Both the position numbers and the translations under genes were made by a program. DNA of 64,000 nt from Meloidogyne chitwoodi (taxonomy: Eukaryota; Nematoda; Chromadorea; Rhabditida; Meloidogynidae). The stretch is taken from positions 310,001 to 374,000 of the forward strand of contig JACZZP010000020.1 of the NCBI GenBank assembly GCA_015183035.1. Direction: 5' to 3'. Below are positions 21,491-33,924 of the stretch, piece after piece. The notes beneath the pieces were generated by a model. That model had not been told where the DNA came from and made no database searches. It saw only the letters and a program-made list of their open reading frames with translations. Position 1 is the stretch's first letter. Every line of letters starts with the position of its first letter.

Positions 21491-23264
21491 ATTGTTTGTT
21501 TTTTGAAACTCCGAATATTTTTATATTTAAATTTAAATAATTTTAATTAATTGAATTTTTAGAAAATTATAATTAAAATTCATAAATTCATAAATTAATA
21601 AATTCATAAAAATTAGAGGAGTAAATAAAGAAAATATTTGACGTCAAAAGAGGTTAGCGTTATCAGAGGAGTGTCAGCGATTAATTATTAAATTATTAAT
21701 ATTAAAAAAAATTTAATTGAATACTTTAATTTTAATTTTTTTAAAGATGAAATAATTAGTATTTTAACTAACATTAAATAGATTAAGTATGTTTAGTCTC
21801 TTCCGTCTCCTTAATTAGAATTGTAATAATTAATTTATTTATTCTAATTAATATATTTAATTTTTTATATTTTTTTAATTAATAATATATATCTTTTAAT
21901 TAAATAATTAACAAGTTTTTCAATTGAAATAAGTCATCGTTTTTTTAGACTCTTTTTGGTAAATTAGAATTGTAAATTCTAATTTATTTATTTTTAAATT
22001 TTATTTTTAGTATAAATACTATATGCATTTTTAATTAAATTATTGATTATATTTAAATTTTTCCATTAAAATTAAACACTTGCTATTGAATCTCTGTCTC
22101 AGAATTTGTATAGGTATTTCATAATATTATTAAATAAATTTTATTTTTTAAAAATTAAATTTAAAAAATTTAGTATTATTTTTAAATTATTAAGCTCGAT
22201 TATATTTAATTTTTTTAAATATTTAGACATATTAAAAAAAATTTTAATTTTAAAAATTAATATTATAACAATGTGCTTTAATTGCACAATTTTTAAATAA
22301 TTTAAATTTCTTTTTTTTAAAATCTGATATTGTAAATTCTCAGCTTTTTCAGATTATTATATGTACTGTTAAATAGCTTTTCATTATTTGAAGTATTTTT
22401 TTTTAATTTTTCAAAATATATTAAATTTTAATTAAATAAATGAATATATAATAATAATTTTGCTTAATTATAGAAATTAATTTATTTATCACAAAAAATT
22501 TTTTTGTTAAATTTTTAATTATTAATAACAATTTAAATTTTAATTCTTTATTAAATAAATATAAATTTTAATTATTTATTAATTATAAAATTAAAATTTT
22601 TAAATAAACGTTAAAATGTTCCGTCATAAAAATTTTAATGAGATGCGGTTGTCAATGCTCAATATACTATTAATATATTTAATAAATTTTATTTTTTATT
22701 ATTAATTTTTATTTGTTAATAAATTTAATATCACAAAATTTTAGTATTATTTTTTAGAATTAATAAAAGATATAATTTAATTTTTAAATAAAATATAAAT
22801 TTAAAAAATTATTTTTAATCAGTATTAAATAGTGTTCTTTCTTTTTCATTAATTTTTAAAAAATAAATAATTAATTATTTTCTTCAAAATTTTAAATTTT
22901 ATTTTAATTTATTTGTTCAGTCCATTATTTCATTTCCCAAGATTTTAGTTTTTTTATAAAAAAATAATTTATTTATTATTATTATATTGTTAAACATTTA
23001 TTTAAAAAAAGTGTTGATACAATTTTTTCTTTTAATAAATTTATATACTTCCATGCAGATTTTAAAATTTATATTTTTATGATTAAATTATTTTATTTTT
23101 ATATTATAAATAATTTTTATTTTTTAAATATATTTTTATTTTAAATTTCTTTGTGAGATCCAATAAAACGATCCGTTTTCTGATGAAAAATTTAATTATA
23201 ATTGAATTTTTTTTTTTAATTTTATTATCTATCAAAATTAATATTAAAATAAAATATTACCAAA

Positions 23265-23640
23265 TTTATTTTTCATAAATTAATTTTTTTTACTTAATAT
23301 TTGAATTATTTTATTTTTATTCTTTTGTTTTTATATCGTTTATTGTTTGCTCCTTTAATAATGAAAATTAAAAATAATAAAAATTGTTAGAATATTCTTG
23401 GCTTTCTCAACCAATATAGTTCCTAAGATTTTTCTAAATAAAAATATTAATATTAAATTAAATATTCAACTTAATTTTATTAAATTTTAATAATTATTAA
23501 ATTAAATATTAAATTTTTAAATTTTTTTAGTGCATTAATGCTAGCCGAATAAAGATTTACAATCACCTTCATTATATTTTATACGAGGAGATTTTGTTTG
23601 AGAACCGAACTCAAAAATGTTTTGAATTATAGTAGGATAT
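23265..23640 (+). repeat. Dispersed duplication, copy A
   Basis: This is collinear with 35985-36310. Shared landmarks are TTTTGTTTTTATATCGTT, TAGAATATTCTTG, TCCTAAG, a TTTTTCTAAATA patch, AATGCTAG and GA..ATTTTGTTT. It is diverged and non-coding. Confidence 0.6.
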
Positions 23641-26499
23641 GTTGTTTTAAATAATATTTAATTTTTATTTTTTATTATAATTTAAGACTTTAAATTATTT
23701 AAATTTTATTTTTAAATAATATATTTAACGAAATATTTTTATTATTTTAATTAAAAAAATTTTTTTGAAGATGATATTTAATTCAAAAAGGTAATATAGC
23801 AGTTGTTGGTGCAATATGAATGCTAAGCGTATAAAAAATATAAGAATTTATATTTTATTATTTTACTTGAGTTAAAAAAAATTTTTATATAAAAAAATTT
23901 TTTTTTAATTTTTTAACGAATAATGTATATTAAGAGATTTAATTATTATTAATATAATTTAATTTAAAAATTCAAATATATTTTTTATTTAAAAATTAAT
24001 TTTAAAAAATAAAAAATTATTTATTTATTTTGACAAACATATCAAAATTAATTCTCAATAAAGCTTATGATTTAAATTAATTTAAAAATATAAATTTTTT
24101 TTTAATTATAAAATTGATTTTTATATTTTACAATTTATTGCTATAATTTTTATTTTTAATTTTTTAAAAGATTTCAAATCCATTCAAAAGACTGATATAT
24201 TAATATTTTAATTCTGATATTTATTATTTATTTATAAAAATAAAATATATTTAGGTAAATAATATTAGATAAATAATTAATAACTTGCTTAAAAATAACA
24301 GTCTTTTTTTAATATTTTTTAATTATAATTATAATTATTTCTAAATTAATTATTAAATTTTTACTTTATATAATAATTTTATTTTATTTTTATTTTTTTT
24401 TATAATTAAAAGTTTAAGTTGGACTTTAATAAATTTAATATCTAACTCGTTTAGATATTTTATAAAATTAATCCGCACTTTCAAAGTTTATTGATAAATA
24501 TTTAAATATTTCTTTTTATAAATCTTAACTAAAAAAAATTTAAAAATATTTTTTGTTATTGGAATTGAGCTAATTGGACATTTTTTTGTCCTTGTAATTT
24601 TTTTTGAAGACTTAAGATCCTTCTTTTTTTCTAAAAAAATCAAATGGACCGTCAGTCTAATTTTATTACCTATCTCTTTTTTTCTCAAAATATAATATTA
24701 TTATATATAATTTTAAATTTTTTTTATTTTATAATTATTATTATTAAAAATTAATTTTTTTTAATTAAAAATATTTTTAAAAGATGTTAATTCTATTTTT
24801 AATATTTACAATTAAGAAAGCTTTTAACCAAGCCAATAATTTTATTTATAAAAGAAATTTCTATTTCATATTTTTTTAATTTATTTACTTAACAATAAAT
24901 TTATATTATATATTAAATTTATTATTTATATATTTTCATGTATGTAAAGTATTATAAATTTTATTTTTAATTAATTATATTGAACTGATATAATTAATTA
25001 TTTTTTATAAAATATTTTAAAATTTCCTCTATATTTGATCATAAATTAAAAAAATATTAAAATTATTATATTTTATTATTTTTACAATGATCCCATGAAA
25101 ATGTATTTTCTAATCTCTTTATAAAAATAATTTATATTATAAAATCGTGAATATAATTTTATTTTTTTCATTTTTATTAAAAAGTTAGTTGTGTCATAAA
25201 ATACTTAAAATTATTTAAAAAACATCAAAATAATTTTGTATTTTTTTATTTGAATTAAAAATTCAACAAAAAAATTTTATATTTCTTATTTTTATTTATT
25301 AGGTAATTAAAAATTTAAGAAAAAAATTAAAAAATAAAATATAATATAAATTATTTTGTTATGTTATAAATGACGGTATCGACTTGCATTGAATGTATCC
25401 TATGTATAAAATGACTATATATTTTTTTTTAATATTTTTTTTTTAATTTTATAAACTATTCTGATTGCTTGATTATTCATAGTGATACTTATGTCATAAA
25501 TTTATTTAACTTTTTTATTTTAAAATATTTTTTTAAGAGTTTTTATTAAAACTTGATGAAATAAAATGGCTTTCTTATTCTAAAATAATTTTTAATTTTT
25601 TAAATTAAATATATCTATTGACCATTAAAGGCAGCTTCAATATATGGTAACAACTTACAAAGATAATATAAATTTTTTAAAATTTTGTTTGTATTATATT
25701 ATAGTAATATAGTGATAATAAACTTTTTATCATTATCTAAAAATTATTTTTAAATTTTTTAAAATTAATTTAATTTATTTTTTGTAATATAACACATATT
25801 ACTAATTGATTAAATTTTATTTACATTTTTTGGTTATTTTTTAATAATTAAATTAATTTTTTTTCTATATTGTATCAACACGTTTTGCTGCAGTCTCGTA
25901 CATATTAAAATTTTCAATTGGAAAAAATTCACTTAAGCACTAAACCATCTTAAATAAATATAAATATTTGTATAAAAAAAATTTTCGATAATATTTAAAA
26001 TAAAAATTATTAATAAATTACTAACCATTTTTATTTTACATTTATTTTATTAGTTAATAAAAATAATTTTTTTAAATTTATTTTATGAGATAAATATATA
26101 ATTATTTATATATTTTTTAATCAATTTTGACTTTGTTTAATTTATTTTATAAATTTTTATATAATTACTATGTATATTATAGGACCTTACAGATTATTTG
26201 TAGTGTCAAATCTTGTTCTGAAACATAGTTCTTTTATTTTAAATATTTTTTTTGTAATATAAAATTTGTTATTTGCTATGTTTAGAATTCTTTTAAAAAA
26301 ATAATTTTTATCTTAAATTAATAATTTATTTATTAAATAATTAATTAATTATAATTACTATGTACTAATTTTCTCTTACTCAAATTTAATGTTTGCCTTT
26401 AATTTTTTTATAATATTTAAATATTTTTTATAATTATTTATTTCGACTTAATTTTTTTGCTCATTTTTTTATAATTCATAAAAATATTTTTATTTTTTA

Positions 26500-26665
26500 A
26501 TTTTTTAATTATTTTTTTAAATTATTTTTTAATTATTTTTTAATTATTTTTTAATTATTTTTTAATTATTTTTTAATTATTTTTTACTTATTTTTAATTT
26601 TTTAATTATTTTTAATTTTTTAATTATTTTTTTAATTATTTTTTAATTTATTTTTTAATTATTTT
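26500..26665. repeat. AT-only tandem repeat, 11-bp period
   Basis: Roughly a dozen copies of AATTATTTTTT and close variants stand head to tail. It is a simple low-complexity satellite. Confidence 0.8.
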
Positions 26666-29600
26666 GATTAAAAAATTTAAATATTAATTATAATGTTGTA
26701 TACACATCTACTTTATATGCATTGGTCTCCAAAATAATAATTTATTCTGGAGCAACACAGCTAACAAACATCTGTCATGTCTAAGGCGCATACTTTGCTG
26801 ATTTATTGCTTTATTATATAAAATTTGTTGTTTGTATAAAAAAAATTTTTGATCGGTCTTTTCTTTAAAAATAAATAAAAGATAGGTTAGTTGTAAGATA
26901 GATTTATTATCATTTTTATTTTAATTAATTAATATAATTTACTTAATAATTTGTTAATTTTTTAAATATATTTATTTTTTTCAGATACTATTTTATTTTT
27001 AATGAATAATTTCAACATTAAATTATTTAATTTTATTAAAATTATTTTAAATTTTATTTTTTTTATATATTAAATTATAAATATTTATAAATATTTTATT
27101 AAAATTATTTAAATTATATACTATACAAATAAGGATAAATTATCCTCGATTGTATCTAATTCATCTGGAAGTTTGTTGATTATTTTTACGTTTCATTCTT
27201 TATCCCTTATAAAAATTCTTTTTTTTTTTAAATTTAGTTTCTATTTTAAATAAATATTATTTTAATTAAGAGAATTAATTAAAACGAAAAAAACATAAAT
27301 TTTTATTTTTATTTTAATTTTATTTTTTAATTTTATTTTTCCTTAAATAAACCATCAACCCTGTTACCTCATCAGCCAGATTATTATTATTTAAGATAAG
27401 TTTTTTTAAATAAATATTATAGTAGAAAATATAATCTTAAACATCAAACATTTATTATCTCAAAATATATAATGAGAAATTTAAAATAAGACATATATTT
27501 AAATAATTCTTTAAGTAAGAATAAATAAAAATCTCTATTTTAATATTAATTAATAATAATTCTTCTTGATTCTCTCTAATACTCTTCAATAAACTTCTTT
27601 TTATTTATTAAAGTCCACAAAAATAAAGAACGAATAAAATTATATTTATTTGTAATCAATAAAAAAGCCTCAAAGGGAACATTCTGGAGAGAATAAGGAA
27701 ATGGGAAATAATATTTTTAGATAGGGTCAAAATTATAAAGAGGGAGAGTTTTCTCTTCTCTTTTCAAAACAATATTACATTTATTAAAAAAATTTTTTTT
27801 TTAATTAAAAATGTCATTTTTAAATTATTTAGTAATTTTATTAAATTTATTATTATTAAAAATTAATTTTTTTATTAAAATCTAAAAAAAAAATTTTAAA
27901 TTATTAATTTTATAATTTATTAAAAATTAATTTTATTTATAAAATTATTCAAAATTAAAAAAAAATTATTTTTATTTTATCTAATGTCTTAACTCAATTG
28001 TTATTGAGCTCCAATTTTTTGCGTTCTTATCTTTTAATTTCCATTGTATTTATTATTTTCCCTTTGACAGCTTAATCATCAATAAGGGGTTCAATGTTAA
28101 TAACAAAGTTAAAAAAAAATAATAAATAAAATTATTTAAATTAAAAATTTGTATTAATATTTTTTTTTTCATTAATTTTTATTTATAAAAGCAATTCTTT
28201 AATTTCCTCTAAATTTTTAAATTTATTAATATTTTCACAAAATTATATTTTTTATAAAAGTTATTTTATATAGCTACTCTTTTTTAATCTCTGTGTTTGC
28301 GGCTCGAAAATTTATATTTAAATAATTTTAAGTTTAAATTTGTATTTTTTAATAATTTAAATTTTTTTTATTATTTTTTTCTCACTGCAAATTTTTTGTT
28401 TCGGCTTATTAAAATTGTATTTTTAATTTTTTATATTACTAATCTTTTTATTTAATTCACAAGCAACTGTTGTTCTTTTTGTGCTACATTATTTAAAATT
28501 ATTCCAATTTATTAAATTTGAAGTATATTTATAAAATTTAATTTTTATTATAAATAACAGGTATTAAATTTATTAAAATAAAATTTAAAATATTAAAAAT
28601 TTTTATATATAAATTTTGTATTAAATAATTGGTAATTCTTGAATTGTTAAATACAAAATCAGAATTCTCAAAAATATACTTGAAAATTATTTATAATAAA
28701 TAAATTTATTATTATTATTATTAAAAATATTACTTCTCTATTTAAATCCAAACAATTTAAATATTTATTAAAAAAAATAAAAATTATTCATTTTATAATT
28801 TATTAAAAATATATTATTTTATAAAATTATTTTTGGATTGATACAAAGACAATGTGAGAATTAATAATAATTTGCTAAGATATAATAATTTTAAATAAGA
28901 TAATTATTATCATTTTTATTCTGTTTCTGTCAGACAAAAATTTTTATTGAACAAAAAACTTGAAAAAAATTTTTATTAAGTAATTAATTTGTTTTTAATA
29001 TGTAGATTAAAATATTATAAATTGCTATTTGATTTCTACATATCTTAATGGTTTTAATTTATTATATATGCTAAAATTTATATAAAAAAATTTGTTATTT
29101 AAATATTTTTTTTGAATATTTTTTTTAATAAAAATATAATTTCAATTATTAATTGAAAATTATTATTACTTTAAAATTAATTTTTAAATTTTTAAAATTA
29201 ATTAATTAAATTACAAAAAATGTTCCTTTTTAGGCTAGTTTTAACGATGATACTCTAATTAAAATTAAAAATATTCCATAATTATTTTATATTTTTTTCT
29301 CAAATAATTAGTATATACCTATAAAAGATAAACTAATGTTCTTTAAAAAAATTAAGGCTCTTTAACGGATAAATTTAGGGGTCTGAAACTTTAACATCTT
29401 GGGGGGTACTTTTCATGGGGCATCTGGGAAAATTATTCATTTTTCGGTACCGTGGTTCCTTGGTACCTAAATCGCGATTGTCACATGGCTATTTCGGGAA
29501 GGAGAAGAGATAGCGGAAAAGTTCCAACGGTAGGATTTTAAGTTGGAACAAGTAGATATATGTAGGAAAAAATTCGAGGTCGAAATTCGAATTTGAAAGG

Positions 29601-29675
29601 TAGTTATTGGACGCCAAAAATTCAAAATCCCGAAATCTTTTAGGATTTAAAAAATTGAAAAGCCTTTAAGATATA

Positions 29676-29925
29676 TCAATCAGTTGAGAGTGACCTGTCA
29701 TAAAAGAAGAGAAAATGTGAAGCAAAGTTTCTGAAGCAGGGGTTGAAGCAAGGCAAAACTGAAGCAATGTACAAATGACAAAAGTACAATTGTACAATTT
29801 ACAAAAGTACAAATGTCCAAAAGTACAAAATTGAAGTACAATTGTACAAAAGTACAAATTTACAAAAGTACAATTGTACAAATGTACAAATTATAAAAGT
29901 ACAAATGTACAATTACCCCTTAAAA
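29676..29925. repeat. CAATCAGTTGAGAG box plus GTACAA repeats, copy 1
   Basis: The box ATCAATCAGTTGAGAGTGAC and a tract ending GCAAAGTTTCTGAAGC are followed by a dozen irregular copies of ACAAAAGTACAATTGT, in which the palindrome TTGTACAA recurs. The same order is found at 32490-32660. Confidence 0.75.
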
Positions 29926-30490
29926 GTCGTTTTTATAAAAAATAATTAAAAAATTATATTTCCAAAGGGGTACCCTTTTGGAATATTTTGTTGTAACTTC
30001 GATCGACCTTAAATCTTCGAGTTTTGGTCGGATTGGATTAAAATAAATTTTAATAAATAAATAAAAAAATAACGTATTTTCTAAATGAAGAAAAATTTTT
30101 ATAATTTTAAGGTTAGGGGTAGTTAGGGTCGAATTTGTGAAATTCGAAATTTTTAGGTTTTTTGAAAAAATTTTGAGATTTTTTTCATGGGATTGGACTC
30201 AATGTATTTTTAGAAAATTAAGCATATATTTTAAAACCTATTAAGATTTTAAAATTTAAAAAAAGGTCAATTTTAAAAAGTTATGATTTTTTAAAATTTT
30301 GGGTATAAAATGATATCAAAATTTTGAGGTAAAAAATGGCAAACATCAAAATTAATGTAATGTGGGCAAATGAGATATCATTTGAAAGCCCTCATAAAGC
30401 TGAGTCTAAAAATATTTTTTGTAAAATTTTTGGGTCAATTTTGACCAAGTTGCGAAAATTCAAATCTAAAATATGGGGTCTATGAGAGGA
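29915..30490 (+). repeat. AT block R, copy A
   Basis: This aligns collinearly with 32947-33495 for about 550 bp, with obvious substitutions and small indels. Within it 30315-30419 is identical base for base to 33321-33425. A third, much more diverged partial copy is at about 30840-30990. Confidence 0.8.
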
Positions 30491-30504
30491 AACACATCTA
30501 AAAT

Positions 30505-30830
30505 GATAGAGGGTGAAGGCCCGAGGTGACAACTATAATGAATAACCGAGGGCCCAAGGCGTGACATCCATCTGCAATGATGAACCGAGGGCTTAAGGCC
30601 CGAGATTTGACATCCATCTGTAATGTTGACAAGGGCCGAAGGTCCGAGGTGAGACACCCATCTGCAATGAAGAACCGAGGGCCGAAGGCCCGAGTTGTGA
30701 CATCCATCTGCGATAAAGAACGAGGGCCGAAGGCCCGAGGTGTGACATCCATCCGCAATTATGAACCGAAGGCCCGAGGTGAGACACCCATCTGCAATGA
30801 TGTTACGAGTGCCTTATGAATTTTTGAAAT
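30505..30830. repeat. Hairpin repeat P, array 1
   Basis: Seven or eight units of about 45 bp, each with GGGCC-GAA-GGCCC (or a degraded form), then CGAGGTGTGACATCCATCTG and CAATGAAGAACCGA. The potential GAA-loop hairpin recurs in each unit. Periods vary by a few bases and units are diverged. Confidence 0.85.
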
Positions 30831-31036
30831 TTTTGGCATAAAATCCCATTCAAATTTAGAGACAAAAATTGCCGATAACAAAAATGAAGCAAAGAAGTCA
30901 GATGATATATCATTTAAAAGCTCGACGAGCTGATTCCAGAAATATTTTTTATAAATTTTTAGTTCAATTTTGACAAAGTTTCGGGAGTTTGAAAGTCCAG
31001 TTTTGAGGGTTATGAGGTGAAACCATCAGAAATAAT

Positions 31037-31975
31037 GGAACCAAGGGCCGAAGGCCCGAGATTTGGCATCCATCTGCAATGAAAAAACGAGGGCCGAAGG
31101 CCAGAGGTGATCCATCTATAATAAAGAACCGAAGGCCCGAGTTCTGACATCCACTGCAATGTACACATGATAGCTCATTAGAAAGAGATTCTCGAGCTGA
31201 GAAAACACTCCCATTAGGTCCAAGTTTGCGAAGACCAACCAGCCATGGGCACAAAAAGGAAGTAATAATACACTCCCAATAGGTTCAAGTTTGACGAAGA
31301 CAATACAAGGCCCGATTATTGGATCCATCTGAATGGTGGTGTCACCGAGGTGTGACACCCATCTGCAATGAAGAAACGAGGGCCGAAGATTCCGAGGAGA
31401 GACACCCTTCTGAAATGAAGAACCGAGGGCCGAAGGCCCGAGTGTGACATCCATCTGAACTGAAGAACCAAGGACCGAAGGCCCGAGTGTGACATCCATC
31501 TGAAATGACGAACCGGAGGCCGAAGGCCAGAGGTGATCCATCTGTTTTAAAGAATCGAGGCCGAAGACTTACAAAAGTACAACTGTAAATGAAGAAACGA
31601 GGGCCGAAGGCCCGGGGTGATCATCTATAATGAAGAAACAATGGGGTGAAGGCCCAAGGTGATCCATCTATCAGAGTGATAAAACATTGGGATTATAGGT
31701 ATCGAGTATGGGGAATTCAATGGGAGGTTCATTTTGGTGCCAAAATTGATTTTGGCACTGAAATGGTCAAATAACAAATAAATATATAAAAAGTGGGCCG
31801 TAGGACCAAAGTGATGCATCCATCTGAAATTAGTGTTACCGAGGGCCGAAGGCCCGAGTGTGACATCCATCTGAAGTGATGAACAGAAGGTCGAAGGCCA
31901 ATGATGCATCCATCTGAAATTATAGAACCGAGGGCCGAAGACCCGAGGTGTGACATCCATCTGCAATGAAAGGGT
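31037..31975. repeat. Hairpin repeat P, array 2, with interspersed units
   Basis: About a dozen further P units lie in three clusters (31041-31165, 31320-31660, 31795-31975), separated by spacers that include a Q-type unit at 31690-31780. In this array CGAGTGTGACATCCATCTGA and a shorter AGAGGTGATCCATCT form alternate. Confidence 0.75.
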
Positions 31976-32455
31976 CGAGGAAGTGTAAGTACCGAAGTGT
32001 GGATATAAAAAGTAGGCTGGATTTATATGAATAATAGTAATCGCTATGAGAAATTCAATGGAAAGGGTTGTTTTGTTGCCATAGCTTTGTGTTTCAATGA
32101 AATATTCTAATAAAAGTAAATTTAAAATAATACGAGATTTAATGGCATAATAGGTAATCGACTATGATGAATTTATTGGGATAGGTTACTTTGTGCCAAG
32201 TTTTAGTGGCACTGAAAAAGCGAATGAATAATACATTAAATTTATATTCAAATATCGGGATTTCAATTGGATGGTTATTTTGGTGCCAGATTTGAATGCG
32301 GCACTGAAAAGGCAATTTGTAACTTAATTTTTTAATGTAATTTTAGGCGAGAACAGATGACGAAGGTCATAGTTGTGTTCCATCTGAGTGGTACCCATGG
32401 TATGTTTTTGTGGGGATTCTCGCGAAACTCAGCAGAGCATTTTAAATTTCTAGCA

Positions 32456-32490
32456 GCGCGCGAAGCGCGCCCCAAAGCCCGATAGGGCTT
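32456..32490. other. Double GC hairpin, copy 1
   Basis: There are two adjacent perfect stems, GCGCGC-GAA-GCGCGC and AAGCCC-GATA-GGGCTT, preceded by CTAGCA. The same arrangement is at 33890-33924, and a decayed one may precede 29676. The CAATCAGTTGAGAG box follows directly here. Confidence 0.85.
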
Positions 32491-32660
32491 ATCAATCAGT
32501 TGAGAGTGACCTGTCATAAGCAGAAAATGTGAAGCAAAGTTTCTGAAGCAAGGGTTGAAGCAATTGTACAATGTACAAAATTACAATTGTACAAATTACA
32601 AAAGTGCAATTGTACAAATTACAAAAGTGCAATTGTAAACTTTTACAAAAGACAAGTACA
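32490..32660. repeat. CAATCAGTTGAGAG box plus GTACAA repeats, copy 2
   Basis: This has the same order as 29676-29925, shorter: TATCAATCAGTTGAGAGTGA, then GCAAAGTTTCTGAAGCA, then about six GTACAA-type units. Confidence 0.75.
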
Positions 32661-32946
32661 ATGCGATGGGTAATTTTGGTGCCGAGTTTGGGTGTGGCAC
32701 TGAAACGACCGGATGAACATTTAACTTGGATTTTTGTAGGGAAACTGAAGTCGGGGTTTTTGGTGCAGTTGAGGAATTTGTAGTAATGAGATGTGGCTAC
32801 AAAAGTTTATCGACCACTTGAGTCTCAGATTAAAATTTGGGGAGATGTAAGTCAAAAATTGGGTACTCAAAAGATTTTTTGCCCCAACTTTTTGGAACAT
32901 TTTTTATTTTTTCTAAGTATGGATTCGTGATCAGGGTGTATGCTTA

Positions 32947-33495
32947 CCCCTTAAAAGTAAAAAATTTTAACAAAATTTTTCCAAAAGTTAACCCTTATGG
33001 AATATTTTCTGAAATATTCAATGGACCTTAACTTTGAGAGTTTTGGTTAGAATAGAATGAAATGAATCTTATAAAATAAAGCAAAAAATTAGTTATTTTT
33101 TCAGTGAAGAAAAAATTGAAAAATTTTAGGGTTTGGGGTAGTTATGGTTGAATTTTTGAAAATTCAAAAAATTTTGGTTTTTTGAAAATTTTTCGATTTT
33201 TTGCCATTGGATTGGGCTCAATGTATTTTTAAAAAATTAAGCATATTTTTTGACAACTATTAAGATTTTAAAATATTCAGAAAAAGTTATGAATTTTTAA
33301 AATTTTGGGTATAAAATTCCATCAAAATTTTGAGGTAAAAAATGGCAAACATCAAAATTAATGTAATGTGGGCAAATGAGATATCATTTGAAAGCCCTCA
33401 TAAAGCTGAGTCTAAAAATATTTTTATTTAAATTTTTTGAGTCCATTTGACCAAGCTGTGGGTGGTTGAAATTTAAACAATTGGATTATGAGGTG
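32947..33495 (+). repeat. AT block R, copy B
   Basis: This is the second copy of the block described at 29915-30490. It carries the 105-bp identical core at 33321-33425 and starts with the same ACCCCTTAAAAG. Confidence 0.8.
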
Positions 33496-33499
33496 ATCG

Positions 33500-33665
33500 A
33501 TCTGTAATGAAGAAGCGAAGGCCGAATGCCCAAATATAAGGCTGTGACCGAGGCCGAAGGCCCGAGGAGTGACATTCATCAGCAATAAAGAATCGAGGGC
33601 CTAAGCCCGAGGAGTGAGACCCATCTGCAATGATGAACCGAGTGCCTAAGGCCCGCGGTGATACA
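33500..33665. repeat. Hairpin repeat P, array 3
   Basis: Three or four degenerate P units, with a further single unit at about 33796-33845. GAGGCCGAAGGCCCGAGGAG is the best-preserved hairpin here. Confidence 0.7.
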
Positions 33666-33889
33666 TCTGTAAATAGGTAATCGAGTATGGGGTTATATGG
33701 GAAGGGTTATTTTGGTCCAAAGTTTGAGTGTAGCAATGAAACGGCCAAATAACAAATAAACTTAAAAAAGGCGGGATTGTGGGGATAATATGAAATTGGT
33801 TATTGAGAAGATTCGATGGCCAAAGGCCTGAGGTGTAACATACATTGGGACTCCAGTAAATTTAGCAAAAGCATTCTAAAAATCTAGCA

Positions 33890-33924
33890 GCGCGCGAAGC
33901 GCGCCCCAAAGCCCGTTAGGGCTT
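33890..33924. other. Double GC hairpin, copy 2
   Basis: Stems GCGCGC-GAA-GCGCGC and AAGCCC-GTTA-GGGCTT follow CTAGCA. It differs from copy 1 only in the second loop. It closes the composite block, after which the sequence returns to AT desert. Confidence 0.85.

Larger units (their letters stand above)
18758..29350. other. AT desert without recognisable genes
   Basis: The sequence is nearly pure A/T. Short open frames near 20696-20992 and 24488-24688 (minus) and 22106-22300 (plus) are lysine-, asparagine- or phenylalanine-rich, without homology signs, and can arise by chance. The few structured spots are listed separately. Confidence 0.65.
31690..32735. repeat. Repeat Q, at least five dispersed units
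   Basis: A unit near 90-110 bp (GGTAATCGAGTATGG..., then TTTTGGTGCC...GGCACTGAAA..CAAATAACAAATAAA) is seen around 31690, 32026, 32148, 32246 and 32661, with another at 33667. GGTGCC and GGCACTGAA form the ends of a loose inverted repeat. Units are strongly diverged. Confidence 0.6.

Noticed and set aside
24488..24688. 66-codon minus-strand Lys-rich frame
   Set aside because: It starts at a TTG, has no motif and lies in low-complexity DNA.
29666..31966. Many overlapping minus-strand frames of 60-140 codons
   Set aside because: They follow the P repeat unit (recurrent SHLGPSA/DGC-type peptides in shifted frames), overlap each other and show no domain or start context.
32332..33031. Short frames on both strands in cassette 2 of the composite block
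   Set aside because: They fall on repeated non-coding modules and are not conserved between the repeat copies.
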